The translations under genes were made by a program, and so were the position numbers. A DNA stretch of 64,000 nucleotides from Acidimangrovimonas pyrenivorans (GTDB taxonomy: Bacteria > Pseudomonadota > Alphaproteobacteria > Rhodobacterales > Rhodobacteraceae), in NCBI RefSeq assembly GCF_042643245.1, contig NZ_JBHRSK010000017.1:124001-188000 (forward strand), given 5' to 3'. Positions 25,042 through 33,926 of this stretch are shown piece by piece (within the stretch, counting starts at the first letter, position 1; every line of letters starts with the position of its first letter). Below the pieces are notes generated by a model. That model did not search any database, was not told where the DNA came from, and worked only from the letters and a program-made list of their open reading frames with translations.

Positions 25042-25985
25042 TTTGCGCCCTCCTTAGCGGATTGTTCTGCGCTGTCACGTCTTATCAGTGCCGCCGCCAC
25101 GCCAAGGGCAATGGCCTGCGGGTGTTTTCCCAGCCCCGGATCGCCGATCGGGCAGGTGATGCCCGCGATTTGGGCATCGCCGTGGCCGAGCGCCCGGAGG
25201 CGGCTGCGGAATCGCGCCCGCTTGCTGGCCGAGCCGATCAGGCCGAGCCCGGCATGGCCGTGGCTCAGCAGGCGGTGGCACAGCTCGAGGTCGAGCGCGT
25301 GGGAATAGGTCAGCACCAGGTGCTCGGCCGTCGCCGGCGCATGGGCAGCCAGGTCGGCCGGGTTGGCGGCCCAGAGCGTCGTGACGCCCTCGGGAATTGC
25401 ATCGGGGAACCTTTCGGCGCCACTGTCGACCCAGGTGATCGCGAAGTCCGGCAGTGGTGCGAGGATGCCGACGATCGCCCGCCCGACATGGCCCGCGCCC
25501 CAGATCCACAGGGCGCGCCGCGGCCGCGCCATCGGCTCGACCATCCAGCCCTGGACCAGTTTCGCCGAAGGCATCTCGCCCGCCCCCCGCGCCCGGTTGA
25601 GCAGCCGCCGCACCGCCAGCGGCATCTCGGCCGGGCCGGAAACCGGCCGGGCGATCACCTCTCGCCCCTCCTGCGCCGCCACCGCCTCGGCATCATAGAC
25701 CTCGCTCAGCAGCGTCACGGCGCCGCCACAGCATTGCCCCAGCGCCGGGCCGAGCGAAACCCGGTCGAGCCGCGGCGCGCCGTCGCCCGCCAGCATCCGC
25801 CGCGCCCGCGCCATCGCCTCCCATTCCAGCGCGCCGCCGCCGATGGTGCCGCAGCTGCCTGTTTGCCAGACCAGCATCGCCGCCCCGGCCTCGCGCGGGG
25901 ACGAGCCGTCATGGCCGGCGATCACCACGCGGGCGACGCGGCAATGTTCCGCCACCGCGGCGCGGAGGGCGGCGAGATCAAACAT
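25038..25985 (-). CDS. xdhC: Xanthine dehydrogenase accessory protein XdhC
   Basis: A 315-residue chaperone that binds the molybdenum cofactor, promotes its sulfuration and inserts it into XdhB. HDGSSPREAGAAMLV and GTIGGGALEWEA near the N-terminus and the Rossmann-like WIWGAGHVGRAIV near residue 170 are the family hallmarks, together with GLIGSASKRARFRSRL near the C-terminus. The start ATG at 25985 overlaps the end of xdhB by 8 bases; its own end overlaps the ABC ATPase start by 4. The length is normal. Confidence 0.95.
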   Translation of the reverse strand: MFDLAALRAAVAEHCRVARVVIAGHDGSSPREAGAAMLVWQTGSCGTIGGGALEWEAMARARRMLAGDGAPRLDRVSLGPALGQCCGGAVTLLSEVYDAEAVAAQEGREVIARPVSGPAEMPLAVRRLLNRARGAGEMPSAKLVQGWMVEPMARPRRALWIWGAGHVGRAIVGILAPLPDFAITWVDSGAERFPDAIPEGVTTLWAANPADLAAHAPATAEHLVLTYSHALDLELCHRLLSHGHAGLGLIGSASKRARFRSRLRALGHGDAQIAGITCPIGDPGLGKHPQAIALGVAAALIRRDSAEQSAKEGAK

Positions 25986-28326
25986 CGCCCCGCACCCGCT
26001 TGACCGCCGCCAGCACCCGTTCGGGCGTCGCCGGGGCGTCGAGCGCGGGGTAGACCGTGCCGTCGCCGCAGGCCGCCACCGCGTCCGACAGCGCCAGGAA
26101 GGCCGAGATGCCCAGCATGAAGGGCGGCTCGCCCGCCGCTTTCGAGCGATAGATCGTCTCCTCGCGGTTCTCACCGTCCCAGAGATCGACATTGAAAACC
26201 CGCGGCCGGTCGGAGCAGGCCGGGATCTTGTAGGTCGAGGGCGCATGGGTGCGCAGCCGGCCGGTGTCGTCCCAGACCAGTTCCTCGGTGGTCAGCCAGC
26301 CCGCGCCCTGGACGTAGCCGCCCTCGACCTGGCCCCTGTCCAGCGCCGGGTTCAGCGAGGCGCCGGCGTCGTGCAGGATATCGGCGCGCAGGATGCGGTT
26401 CTCGCCGGTCAGCGTGTCGATGACGACCTCGGTCAGCGCCGCGCCATAGGCGAAGTAGTAGAACGGCCGGCCCTGGCCCTTGACCCGGTCCCAGGTGATC
26501 TTGGGCGTGGCGTAGAAGCCGGTGGCCGAGAGCGAGACCCGCGCCTGGTAGACCATCGCCGCGACCTCGTCGAAGCCGTAATCGGCATCGCCGACGAAGA
26601 CGCGGCTGTTCTCGAAGAACACCTCGGCCGGGCTCACCTGGTGACGCTCTGCCAGGAACCCCGCCATCCGCTCGCGGATCGTGTCGCAGGCCGCCTTGAC
26701 CGCCATGCCGTTGAGGTCCGAGCCCGAGGACGCCGCCGTCGCCGAGGTGTTCGGCACCTTGCCGGTGTCGGTGGCGGTGATCTTGACCCGCCCGACATCG
26801 ACCCCGAAGGCCGCCGCCGCCACCTGCGCCACCTTCTGGAACAGCCCTTGTCCCATCTCGGTGCCGCCATGGTTCATGTGGATCGAGCCGTCCTGGTAGA
26901 CATGGACCAGCGCGCCGGCCTGGTTGAGATGGGTCAGGGTGAAGGAGATGCCGAATTTCACCGGCGTCAGCGCCAGCCCTTTCTTCAGCACAGCACTGGC
27001 CGCGTTCCAGTCGTCCACGGCCTGCCGCCGGGCCCGATACTCGGCAGTTTCCTCCAGCCGCGCCGTCAGCCCGTGCAGGATGAAATCCTCTACCGGCATC
27101 TGATAGGGCGTCGTCTGCCATTTCTTCTTTGCGGGAATACTCTCGGGGGGGCTCGGGGGGGCAGACAGCCCCGCCGCCTCGGGACATTCGTCGTAGAAAT
27201 TCAGCCGCCGGACCTCGAGCGGATCGCGGCCGACGGCATGGGCGACATGGTCCATCACCCGCTCGATCCCGATCATCCCCTGCGGCCCGCCGAAGCCGCG
27301 ATAGGCGGTGGCGGACTGGGTGTTGGTGCGCAGCCGGTGGCTCTCGATGCGGATGTCGGGCAGGTGGTAGGCATTGTCGGCATGCAGCATCGCCCGGTCG
27401 GCGACCGGCAGCGACAGGTCCTGGGCCCAGCCGCAGCGGGCCAGCTGCAGGAACTCGATCCCCTGCACCCGGCCGTCGGCATCGAAGCCGCAGCGGTAGT
27501 CGATGCGGAAATCGTGGCGCTTGCCGGTGATGGTCATGTCGTCGTCGCGGTCGTAGCGCATCTTGCAGGGCCGGCCGGTGGCCCGGGCCGCCAGCGCGCA
27601 GGCGACGGCGAGGGCGTTGCCCTGGCTCTCCTTGCCGCCGAAGCCGCCGCCCATGCGCCGGACCTCGACCCGCACGGCGTTCATCGGCACTTCGAGCGCC
27701 TCGGCCACCTTGTGCTGGATCTCGGTCGGGTGCTGGGAGGAGGAATGCACGACCATGTCGCCGCCTTCCTGCGGCAGCGCCAGCGCGGCCTGGCTCTCGA
27801 GGTAGAAATGCTCCTGGCCGCCGATCTCGAAACTGCCTTCGACGACATGCGCGGCTTTCTCGATGGCCTGCGCCGCGTCGCCCTTGGCCCAGATCACCGG
27901 CCCGTCCTCGAAATGGCTGTCGGCCGCGAGCGCGTCGTCGATGGTCAGGAGCGCCGGCAGTTCCCGGTAGTCCACCTTGCCCAGCCGGGCGGCCTTGCGC
28001 GCGGCGAGGTGGCTGTCGGCGACGACGAGGAAGACCGGCTGGCCGACGTAATGCACCGCGCCGTCGGCCAATAGAGGCTCGTCATGGATCGAGGGCGAGA
28101 CGTCGGGCACCGTGTCGAAATCCTCGGCCGCGAGCACGGCGACGACACCGGGCGCGGCGCGCACCGCCGACAGGTCGAGCGCCACGATCTCGCCATGGGC
28201 CACGGCCGAGAGGCCGAAGGCGAGGTGCAGGGTGCCGCGCGGGGTCGGGATATCGTCGATATAGCGCGCCTGGCCGGTGACATGGAGCGGCGCGGCGTCG
28301 TGGGGCAGGGGTTTGGTCACGCTCAC
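25978..28326 (-). CDS. xdhB: Xanthine dehydrogenase, molybdopterin-binding large subunit
   Basis: A 782-residue Mo-cofactor subunit that hydroxylates hypoxanthine to xanthine and urate. GQARYIDDIPTPRGTLHLAF opens the a/b hammerhead domain; RRMGGGFGGKES near residue 230, TAYRGFGGPQGM near 345 and the C-terminal SKAAGEPPFMLG, whose Glu is the catalytic base, are the active-site motifs. It starts with GTG at 28326, overlapping the xdhA stop (GTGA), after a GGAGG site. At about residues 384-403, a Pro/Ser-rich linker (EAAGLSAPPSPPESIPAKKK) is encoded by a dispersed DNA repeat and sits where family members vary in length, so activity is probably kept. Confidence 0.96.
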   Translation of the reverse strand: MSVTKPLPHDAAPLHVTGQARYIDDIPTPRGTLHLAFGLSAVAHGEIVALDLSAVRAAPGVVAVLAAEDFDTVPDVSPSIHDEPLLADGAVHYVGQPVFLVVADSHLAARKAARLGKVDYRELPALLTIDDALAADSHFEDGPVIWAKGDAAQAIEKAAHVVEGSFEIGGQEHFYLESQAALALPQEGGDMVVHSSSQHPTEIQHKVAEALEVPMNAVRVEVRRMGGGFGGKESQGNALAVACALAARATGRPCKMRYDRDDDMTITGKRHDFRIDYRCGFDADGRVQGIEFLQLARCGWAQDLSLPVADRAMLHADNAYHLPDIRIESHRLRTNTQSATAYRGFGGPQGMIGIERVMDHVAHAVGRDPLEVRRLNFYDECPEAAGLSAPPSPPESIPAKKKWQTTPYQMPVEDFILHGLTARLEETAEYRARRQAVDDWNAASAVLKKGLALTPVKFGISFTLTHLNQAGALVHVYQDGSIHMNHGGTEMGQGLFQKVAQVAAAAFGVDVGRVKITATDTGKVPNTSATAASSGSDLNGMAVKAACDTIRERMAGFLAERHQVSPAEVFFENSRVFVGDADYGFDEVAAMVYQARVSLSATGFYATPKITWDRVKGQGRPFYYFAYGAALTEVVIDTLTGENRILRADILHDAGASLNPALDRGQVEGGYVQGAGWLTTEELVWDDTGRLRTHAPSTYKIPACSDRPRVFNVDLWDGENREETIYRSKAAGEPPFMLGISAFLALSDAVAACGDGTVYPALDAPATPERVLAAVKRVRGDV
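27119..27178 (-). repeat. Dispersed GGATATTT-type repeat, copy 4, inside xdhB
   Basis: Read on the minus strand: a GGGGCTGTCTGCCCC arm, then CCCCCCCGAGAGTATTCCC and the tail GCAAAGAAGAAA. It lies in frame within xdhB and encodes a low-complexity linker. The arm is the same as in the intergenic copy at 18139. Confidence 0.65.
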
Positions 28327-29729
28327 GGCTGCACCTCCAGCACATCGACCGGGGTTCCGGCAAGGTCGTGGAAATAGCGCAGAGCCATGTTCTGCGCCGC
28401 CTCCAGCCGGTAGCCGGCGCTGGCGCGCATGTCGCTCATCGGCGTGAAGTCCTCGGCGAAGGCGGGCAGCGCGGCGCGCACCGCCTCTTCGCTCCAGGCC
28501 CCGCCGGTCAGCGCCGCCTCGACCGCCGCGGCCCGTTTCGGCACCCCGGCCATGCCGCCGAAGGCGATGCGGGCGGCGGCGACCTTGCCGTTGCGGACGG
28601 TGACGTTGAAGCAGCCGCAGACGGCCGAGATATCCTGGTCGAAGCGTTTCGACAGCTTGTAGCAGCGCAGGGCGGGGGCCTCGGCCGGGATGGTGACGGC
28701 GGCGACGAATTCGCCCGGTTTGCGGTCCTGCCTGCCGTAGTCGAGGAAGAACTCTTCCAGCGGCAGCGAGCGCATGTCGTCGCCGTGGCGCAGGTAGAGC
28801 GTGGCGCCGAGCGCGATCAGCGCCGGCGGACCGTCGCCGATGGGCGAGCCGTTGGCGATGTTGCCGCCGATCGTCGCCGCGTTGCGGATCTGGACCGAGG
28901 CGTAGCGGCGCAGCAGTTCGGCGAAATCGGGATGGGTGTCGACCATCGCCAGCCGCAACTGCTCGACGGTGACGCCGGCGCCGATGCCGATCAGCTCGCC
29001 GCGGCGTTCGATATGCTGCAGGTCGGCGACGCCGTTCAGGAAGGCGACCGGGGCGAGCTCGCGCAGCTGCTTGGTGACCCAGAGGCCGACATCGGTGGCG
29101 CCGGCGATCAGGGTGGCGTCGGGATTGGCGGCGTACCATTCGGCCAGCTCGTCCGAGCTGGTGGGGCGGACCGGGCCGGGGGCGCTGCCCCCGGACCCCC
29201 GGGATATTTCCGTGAAGATGAAGGCGGAAAGGGCCTTGCGGTCGGCTTTCATCCAGTCGGGGATCGGGGCGTCGACGGCGGCTTCGGCGGCGCGGAGGAT
29301 CGGGGCGTAGCCGGTGCAGCGGCAGAGGTTGCCGGCAAGCACGTCGTCGTGGTCGGTGCGGCCCTGCAGGTGGGCGGCGGCGAGGGAGACGGCGATGCCG
29401 GGGGTGCAGAAGCCGCATTGGCTGCCGTGATGGTCGACCAGCGCCTGCTGCACCGGGTGCAGGCTGCCGTCGGGGCCGGCGAGGCCCTCGACGGTGCGCA
29501 CCGCCTTGCCGTGCAGCTGTGGCAGGAACAGGATGCAGGCGTTCAGCGCCCGGCTGCCCTCGGCGTCGGTGACCATCACCGTGCAGGCGCCGCAGTCGCC
29601 CTCGTTGCAGCCTTCCTTGGTGCCGGTCAGGCCGCGCGTCTCGCGCAGCCAGTCGAGCAAGGTCCGCGTCGGCGCCTCGTCGGCAACGCGAACCGGCGTT
29701 CCATTCAGCAGAAACGCGATCTCGGACAT
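28323..29729 (-). CDS. xdhA: Xanthine dehydrogenase, FAD/iron-sulfur small subunit
   Basis: A 468-residue subunit that moves electrons from the Mo site to NAD. The first [2Fe-2S] cluster is bound by CNEGDCGAC at about residues 39-47, the second by CGFCTPG and CRCTGY at about residues 100-140. The FAD domain, from about residue 195, includes LIAGATDVGLW and the TIGGNIANGSPIGDG motif. The start at 29729 (MSEIAFLLNG) matches the family; the frame stays open further upstream. A dispersed repeat at 29173-29231 encodes the junction between the FeS and FAD domains. It is the first gene of an operon running through xdhBC and an ABC importer. Confidence 0.96.
   Translation of the reverse strand: MSEIAFLLNGTPVRVADEAPTRTLLDWLRETRGLTGTKEGCNEGDCGACTVMVTDAEGSRALNACILFLPQLHGKAVRTVEGLAGPDGSLHPVQQALVDHHGSQCGFCTPGIAVSLAAAHLQGRTDHDDVLAGNLCRCTGYAPILRAAEAAVDAPIPDWMKADRKALSAFIFTEISRGSGGSAPGPVRPTSSDELAEWYAANPDATLIAGATDVGLWVTKQLRELAPVAFLNGVADLQHIERRGELIGIGAGVTVEQLRLAMVDTHPDFAELLRRYASVQIRNAATIGGNIANGSPIGDGPPALIALGATLYLRHGDDMRSLPLEEFFLDYGRQDRKPGEFVAAVTIPAEAPALRCYKLSKRFDQDISAVCGCFNVTVRNGKVAAARIAFGGMAGVPKRAAAVEAALTGGAWSEEAVRAALPAFAEDFTPMSDMRASAGYRLEAAQNMALRYFHDLAGTPVDVLEVQP
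29173..29231 (+). repeat. Dispersed GGATATTT-type repeat, copy 3, inside xdhA
   Basis: On the plus strand: the palindromic arm GGGGGCGCTGCCCCC, then GGACCCCCGGGATATTT and the tail GTGAAGATGAAGGCGGAA. It lies antisense within xdhA and in frame encodes TEISRGSGGSAPGPVRP at the linker between domains. Confidence 0.65.
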
Positions 29730-29960
29730 GTCATTGAACCTGCCGCCTTCTCCCCGTCCAAGGCCATTGCGCAACCGCCCGATGCGGCGTAAAGCGACTT
29801 GCGCGCCCTTGTTCCCTTCTGTCATGAAGCCGTGACGAAAGCCAGTTGGCAAGCGGAACGTTTCTGCGACTGGCTGAAGGAGTTTCGCCTTTTGCCGAAC
29901 AATCGGGCGCCGGAGCGTCCCTCGGCCTCAGGGCGGGCACGGGCGGAAACGGGCAGGCGG

Positions 29961-30884
29961 ATGAGCGAGACCACCCCGGAAATGCAGGCGGCAGGCGCGG
30001 GCAGCGGTCCCGCGGGCTGGGCCGCCTATGGCGCGATCGTCGCCCTCGGGGCGCTGCTGTTCACCGTCTCCTGGCGCTACCCGGCCGAGATGCCGGTCAT
30101 CGGGCCTTACGAGTTTTCCTGGCCGATCTACCTGACCGTGGCGCTGTCCGTCTTCTGGTACCTGCGCGGGCTGGCGCGGCTGGCGCCCGGGGCGCGGCCG
30201 GCGCTGTGGCGGCGGCTGGCCTTCGCGGCCGGCGTGCTGCTGATCTGGATCGCGGTGCAGACCGGCTATGAATACGTCGCCCAGCGGATGTTCTTTCTCA
30301 ACCGCATCCAGCATGTCGTCATGCACCATGTCGGCCCGGTGCTGATCGGGCTGAGCATGGCCGGGCCGGTGATCGTCGCCGGCGGGCCGGACTGGCTGGG
30401 CCGGGTGACGCGGTCGCGGCCCGTCGGCGCGGTGATGGCGGTGATCCAGCAGCCGGCGGTGGCGACCATCCTGTTCGTCGGGCTGTTCTATTTCTGGCTG
30501 ATCCCGCCGGTGCATTTCGTCGCCATGCTCGACCAGCGGCTTTACCAGGTGATGAACTGGTCGATGGTGGTCGACGGCATCCTGTTCTGGGCGATGGTGC
30601 TGGATACGCGGCCGCGGCCGCCGGCTTCGGCGCGGTTCGGGGTGCGTGCGGCGCTGTCGGTGGCGGTGATGTTCCCGCAGATCGTGCTGGGGGCGCTGAT
30701 CACCTTCGCGACCACCGACATCTTTCCCTACTACGCCTATTGCGGCCGCTACTTCCCCGGCATCGACGCGGTCACCGATCAGCAGATCGGCGGTATCATC
30801 ATCTGGATCCCGCCGGCGATGATGAGCGCCATCGGGTTGCTGGTGGTGCTGGGCAACATGCGGCGGGCCGAGGTGAAGGTCTGA
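29961..30884 (+). CDS. Cytochrome c oxidase assembly factor CtaG-like membrane protein (caa3_CtaG family)
   Basis: A 307-residue protein with about seven transmembrane helices. IQHVVMHHVGPVLIGLSMAG near residue 120 has the conserved His pair of the caa3-type CtaG family, and FYFWLIPPVHF plus MNWSMVVDGILFWAMVLD match its later helices. The family is linked to copper delivery and assembly of heme-copper oxidases, mostly by association. The start at 29961 follows GCAGGCGG; the frame is open upstream to 29799 but that region is polar and unlike the family. It is divergent from xdhA and no oxidase genes are adjacent. Confidence 0.75.
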   Translation: MSETTPEMQAAGAGSGPAGWAAYGAIVALGALLFTVSWRYPAEMPVIGPYEFSWPIYLTVALSVFWYLRGLARLAPGARPALWRRLAFAAGVLLIWIAVQTGYEYVAQRMFFLNRIQHVVMHHVGPVLIGLSMAGPVIVAGGPDWLGRVTRSRPVGAVMAVIQQPAVATILFVGLFYFWLIPPVHFVAMLDQRLYQVMNWSMVVDGILFWAMVLDTRPRPPASARFGVRAALSVAVMFPQIVLGALITFATTDIFPYYAYCGRYFPGIDAVTDQQIGGIIIWIPPAMMSAIGLLVVLGNMRRAEVKV

Positions 30885-30901
30885 GGCGAAGGGTTGAGGC
30901 C

Positions 30902-31108
30902 CTACCAATGCGGCGGCTTCTGGTCGGCGAGCGGGATGGTGCCGCCGGCATCGAGCTCGCGCTCGGCCTCGCGCTCCAACAGCATCCCCAGCCGCCGGCT
31001 CAGCGCCTCGATCTCGCGGGCGTGGCGGGCGGCCACTTCCGACAGGTCGTCGACCGTCCGGGTCAGATGGGCGATCTGCTCTTCCATTGCTTCGGTCTTG
31101 TCGCGCAT
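30902..31108 (-). CDS. slyX: SlyX family protein
   Basis: A 68-residue coiled-coil protein (MEEQIAHLTRTVDDL through about residue 50) ending in KPPHW, the conserved PPHY/W tail of SlyX. The function of this family is unknown. It converges on the ctaG-like gene and is divergent from hisS. Upstream ATGs at residue 1 and at residue 8 are both plausible starts. Confidence 0.82.
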   Translation of the reverse strand: MRDKTEAMEEQIAHLTRTVDDLSEVAARHAREIEALSRRLGMLLEREAERELDAGGTIPLADQKPPHW

Positions 31109-31318
31109 CGTCCTGGCCTTCGTTTCGCTTGATCGGAGGAGACCACTCTACCCCCGGGCGGCGCCGGGCTCAAACGCTCGTTCGAATCGGAGTGGCGCCG
31201 GGGCGACGTGACCGGGGCGTGACCGGGGCGTGACGCCCCCGCGCCTTGCCCCGGCGGCGCCCATCCGCTAGACGACCGGCGACTGCCGCGCACGCGGCCT
31301 CAGCAAGGCGATGGAACC

Positions 31319-32794
31319 ATGGCGAAGGCAAAGGGCCCCCGGCGTCCCCGGGCCGAGACCCCCAAGGGCTTCCGCGACTATTTCGGCGCGGATGTGACCG
31401 AGCGCAGCGAGATGCTCGGCGCGATTGCCGGGGTCTATCATCGTCACGGTTTCGAGCCGCTGGAGACCTCGGCCGTCGAGACGCTCGAGGCGCTGGGCAA
31501 ATACCTGCCGGATGTCGACCGGCCCCATGCCGGCGTCTTCGCCTGGCAGGAGGAAGACGGCGACTGGCTGGCGCTGCGCTACGACATGACGGCGCCGCTG
31601 GCCCGGGTCGCGGCGCAGTTCCGCAACGATCTGCCCAGCCCCTACCGGCGCTACACGATGGGCCCGGTCTGGCGCAACGAGAAGCCGGGGCCGGGGCGGT
31701 TCCGCCAGTTCTATCAATGCGATGCCGACACGGTCGGCTCGGCCTCGGTGGCCGCGGATGCCGAGATTTGCGGCATGCTGGCCGACACGCTGGAAGCGGT
31801 CGGCATTCCGCGCGGCGACTACCTGGTGCGGGTCAACAACCGCAAGGTGCTCAACGGCGTGCTCGAGACCATGGGCCTGACCGAGGAGGGCGAGCGCCGC
31901 GAGGAGGTGCTGCGCACCATCGACAAGTTCGACAAGGCCGGCGAGGCCGGGGTGCGCGAGCTGCTGACGACGGGCCGGCTCGACGCCTCGGGCGCCTTCA
32001 TCGACGGCGTCGGCCTCAGCGCCGACCAGGCCGAGCCCGTCATTGCCTTCCTGACCTCGCGCGCCGCGACGGCCGCCGAGACGCTGGCCAACCTGCGCGC
32101 CGCGGTCGGCGGCTCCGAGATCGGGGCCCAGGGGATCGACGAGCTGGAGGCGATGGCGAGCTTCATGGCCGCGCAGGGCTACGGCGCCGACCGGATCGAG
32201 ATCGACCCCTCAGTCGTCCGCGGCCTGGGCTACTATACCGGCCCGGTCTTCGAAGCCGAATTGACCTTCGAAATCCTCGACGAGAAGGGCCGCAAGCGCC
32301 AGTTCGGCTCGGTCGCCGGCGGCGGGCGCTATGACGATCTGGTCAAGCGCTTCACCGGGCAGGCGGTGCCGGCGACGGGCGTGTCGATCGGCGTCGACCG
32401 GCTGCTGGCGGCGCTGCGGGCCAAGGGCCGGATCGGCGGCGAGGCGGCGCGCGGGCCGGTCGTCGTCACGGTGATGGATCGCGACCGGATGGCCGATTAC
32501 ATGGCGATGGCGAACGAGCTGCGCAACGCCGGCATCCGCGCCGAGGTCTATCTGGGCAACCCGAAGAACTTCGGCAACCAGCTCAAGTATGCCGACAAGC
32601 GCGCCTCTCCGGTGGCGATCATCCAGGGTGCCGACGAGGCCGCGGGCGGCGTCGTCCAGATCAAGGACCTGGTGCTGGGCGCCAGGATCGCGCAGGAGGC
32701 CAGCCTCGAGGAGTGGAAGTCGCAACCGGCCCAGACCGAGGTGCCGCGCGCCGATCTGGTCGCCGCCGTGCAGCGCATCCTGAACGGGGCCTGA
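31319..32794 (+). CDS. hisS: Histidine-tRNA ligase
   Basis: A 491-residue class II aminoacyl-tRNA synthetase charging tRNA-His. Motif 2, YTMGPVWRNEKPGPGRFRQFYQ, is at about residues 117-138, and the HisRS-specific histidine-binding loops are VRGLGYYTGPVFE near residue 300 and GGRYDDLV near 336. The C-terminal anticodon-binding domain starts near residue 380. The ATG at 31319 follows AAGGCGATGGA. It is the first gene of a compact hisS-hisZ-hisG cluster; the short HisG needs HisZ, itself a HisS paralogue, which explains the arrangement. Confidence 0.96.
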   Translation: MAKAKGPRRPRAETPKGFRDYFGADVTERSEMLGAIAGVYHRHGFEPLETSAVETLEALGKYLPDVDRPHAGVFAWQEEDGDWLALRYDMTAPLARVAAQFRNDLPSPYRRYTMGPVWRNEKPGPGRFRQFYQCDADTVGSASVAADAEICGMLADTLEAVGIPRGDYLVRVNNRKVLNGVLETMGLTEEGERREEVLRTIDKFDKAGEAGVRELLTTGRLDASGAFIDGVGLSADQAEPVIAFLTSRAATAAETLANLRAAVGGSEIGAQGIDELEAMASFMAAQGYGADRIEIDPSVVRGLGYYTGPVFEAELTFEILDEKGRKRQFGSVAGGGRYDDLVKRFTGQAVPATGVSIGVDRLLAALRAKGRIGGEAARGPVVVTVMDRDRMADYMAMANELRNAGIRAEVYLGNPKNFGNQLKYADKRASPVAIIQGADEAAGGVVQIKDLVLGARIAQEASLEEWKSQPAQTEVPRADLVAAVQRILNGA

Positions 32795-32798
32795 GCCG

Positions 32799-33926
32799 AT
32801 GCCCGACATGACCAGCGACAAGGCAAGCGTCCGGATCGAAGCCGAACGCTTGTTCGCCAAGTTCCGCGAAGCCGGGGCGCGGCCGGTCGAGGCCGACATC
32901 CTGCAGCCGGCCGAGACCCTGCTCGATCTCTATGGCGAGGATATCCGCGCCCGCGCCTATGTCTCCGACGACCCGCTGGCGGGCGAGATGATGCTGCGGC
33001 CCGACTTCACCGTGCCGGTGGTGCAGATGCACATGGAAGGCGGGGCCGAGCCGGCGCGCTATTGCTACATGGGCGAGGTGTTCCGGAAGCAGGAGCATCT
33101 GGGCCCGCGCCATCGCGAATACCTCCAGGTCGGTTTCGAGCTCTTCGCCCGCGAAGAGCCCGAGGCGGCGGATGCCGAGGTCTTCGCCCTCTTCGCCGAG
33201 GTTCTGGCGCCCCTGGGGCTGCGCCCGGCGACCGGCGATATCGGCATCCTGACGGCGGCGGTGCGCGGGCTGACCACCAGCGACCGGCGCAAGGCGGCGC
33301 TGCTGCGCCATGTCTGGCGGCCGCGCCGCTTCCGGGCGCTGCTCGACCGCTTCGGCGGCCGGGTGCCGATGGCGGAAAGCCGGAGCCGGCTGCTGGCGGC
33401 GCTGAAGAAGAGCTCGGCCGAGGAGATGATGGCGGCGGCCGGCCCGGCGATCGGGCTGCGCGGCCCCGACGAGGTCGCGGCGCGGGCGCAGGCGCTGATC
33501 GACGAGGCCGAGGTGCCGGCGATCGCGGCGGGCGAGGCGGCGATCCTCGACGACATCCTAGGGTTGCGGGCGGCGGCGCCGGTGGCGCTGGGCCAGCTGC
33601 GCGACATCGCCGTCGACATGCCGGCGATCGCCGCGGCGGTCGAGCGGCTGGCGCGCCGGCTCGACGCGTTGGCGGCGCGCGGCGTCGATGTCGACGCGCT
33701 CGATTTCGAGGCCAGCCATGGCCGCAGCACGCTGGAATATTACGACGGCTTCGTCTTCAGCTTCCATGCCGAGGGCCGGCCCGAGCTGCCGCCGGTGGCG
33801 ACCGGCGGGCGCTACGACGCGCTGACCCGGGTGCTGGGGCAGGGGCGCGAGATCCCGGCGGTCGGCGGCGTGATCCGTCCCGGCCTCGTCGCCCAGCTGA
33901 ACGCCGCCAGGGAGGGCCGGGCATGA
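32799..33926 (+). CDS. hisZ: ATP phosphoribosyltransferase regulatory subunit HisZ
   Basis: A 375-residue HisRS-like protein lacking tRNA-charging activity. MLRPDFTVPVVQMHM and YCYMGEVFRKQ mark the HisZ branch, and the C-terminal GGRYDALT remains. It forms a hetero-octamer with the short HisG and carries the histidine feedback site. It starts 4 bases after hisS; a second ATG at 32808 is possible. The stop overlaps the hisG start (ATGA). Confidence 0.94.
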   Translation: MPDMTSDKASVRIEAERLFAKFREAGARPVEADILQPAETLLDLYGEDIRARAYVSDDPLAGEMMLRPDFTVPVVQMHMEGGAEPARYCYMGEVFRKQEHLGPRHREYLQVGFELFAREEPEAADAEVFALFAEVLAPLGLRPATGDIGILTAAVRGLTTSDRRKAALLRHVWRPRRFRALLDRFGGRVPMAESRSRLLAALKKSSAEEMMAAAGPAIGLRGPDEVAARAQALIDEAEVPAIAAGEAAILDDILGLRAAAPVALGQLRDIAVDMPAIAAAVERLARRLDALAARGVDVDALDFEASHGRSTLEYYDGFVFSFHAEGRPELPPVATGGRYDALTRVLGQGREIPAVGGVIRPGLVAQLNAAREGRA

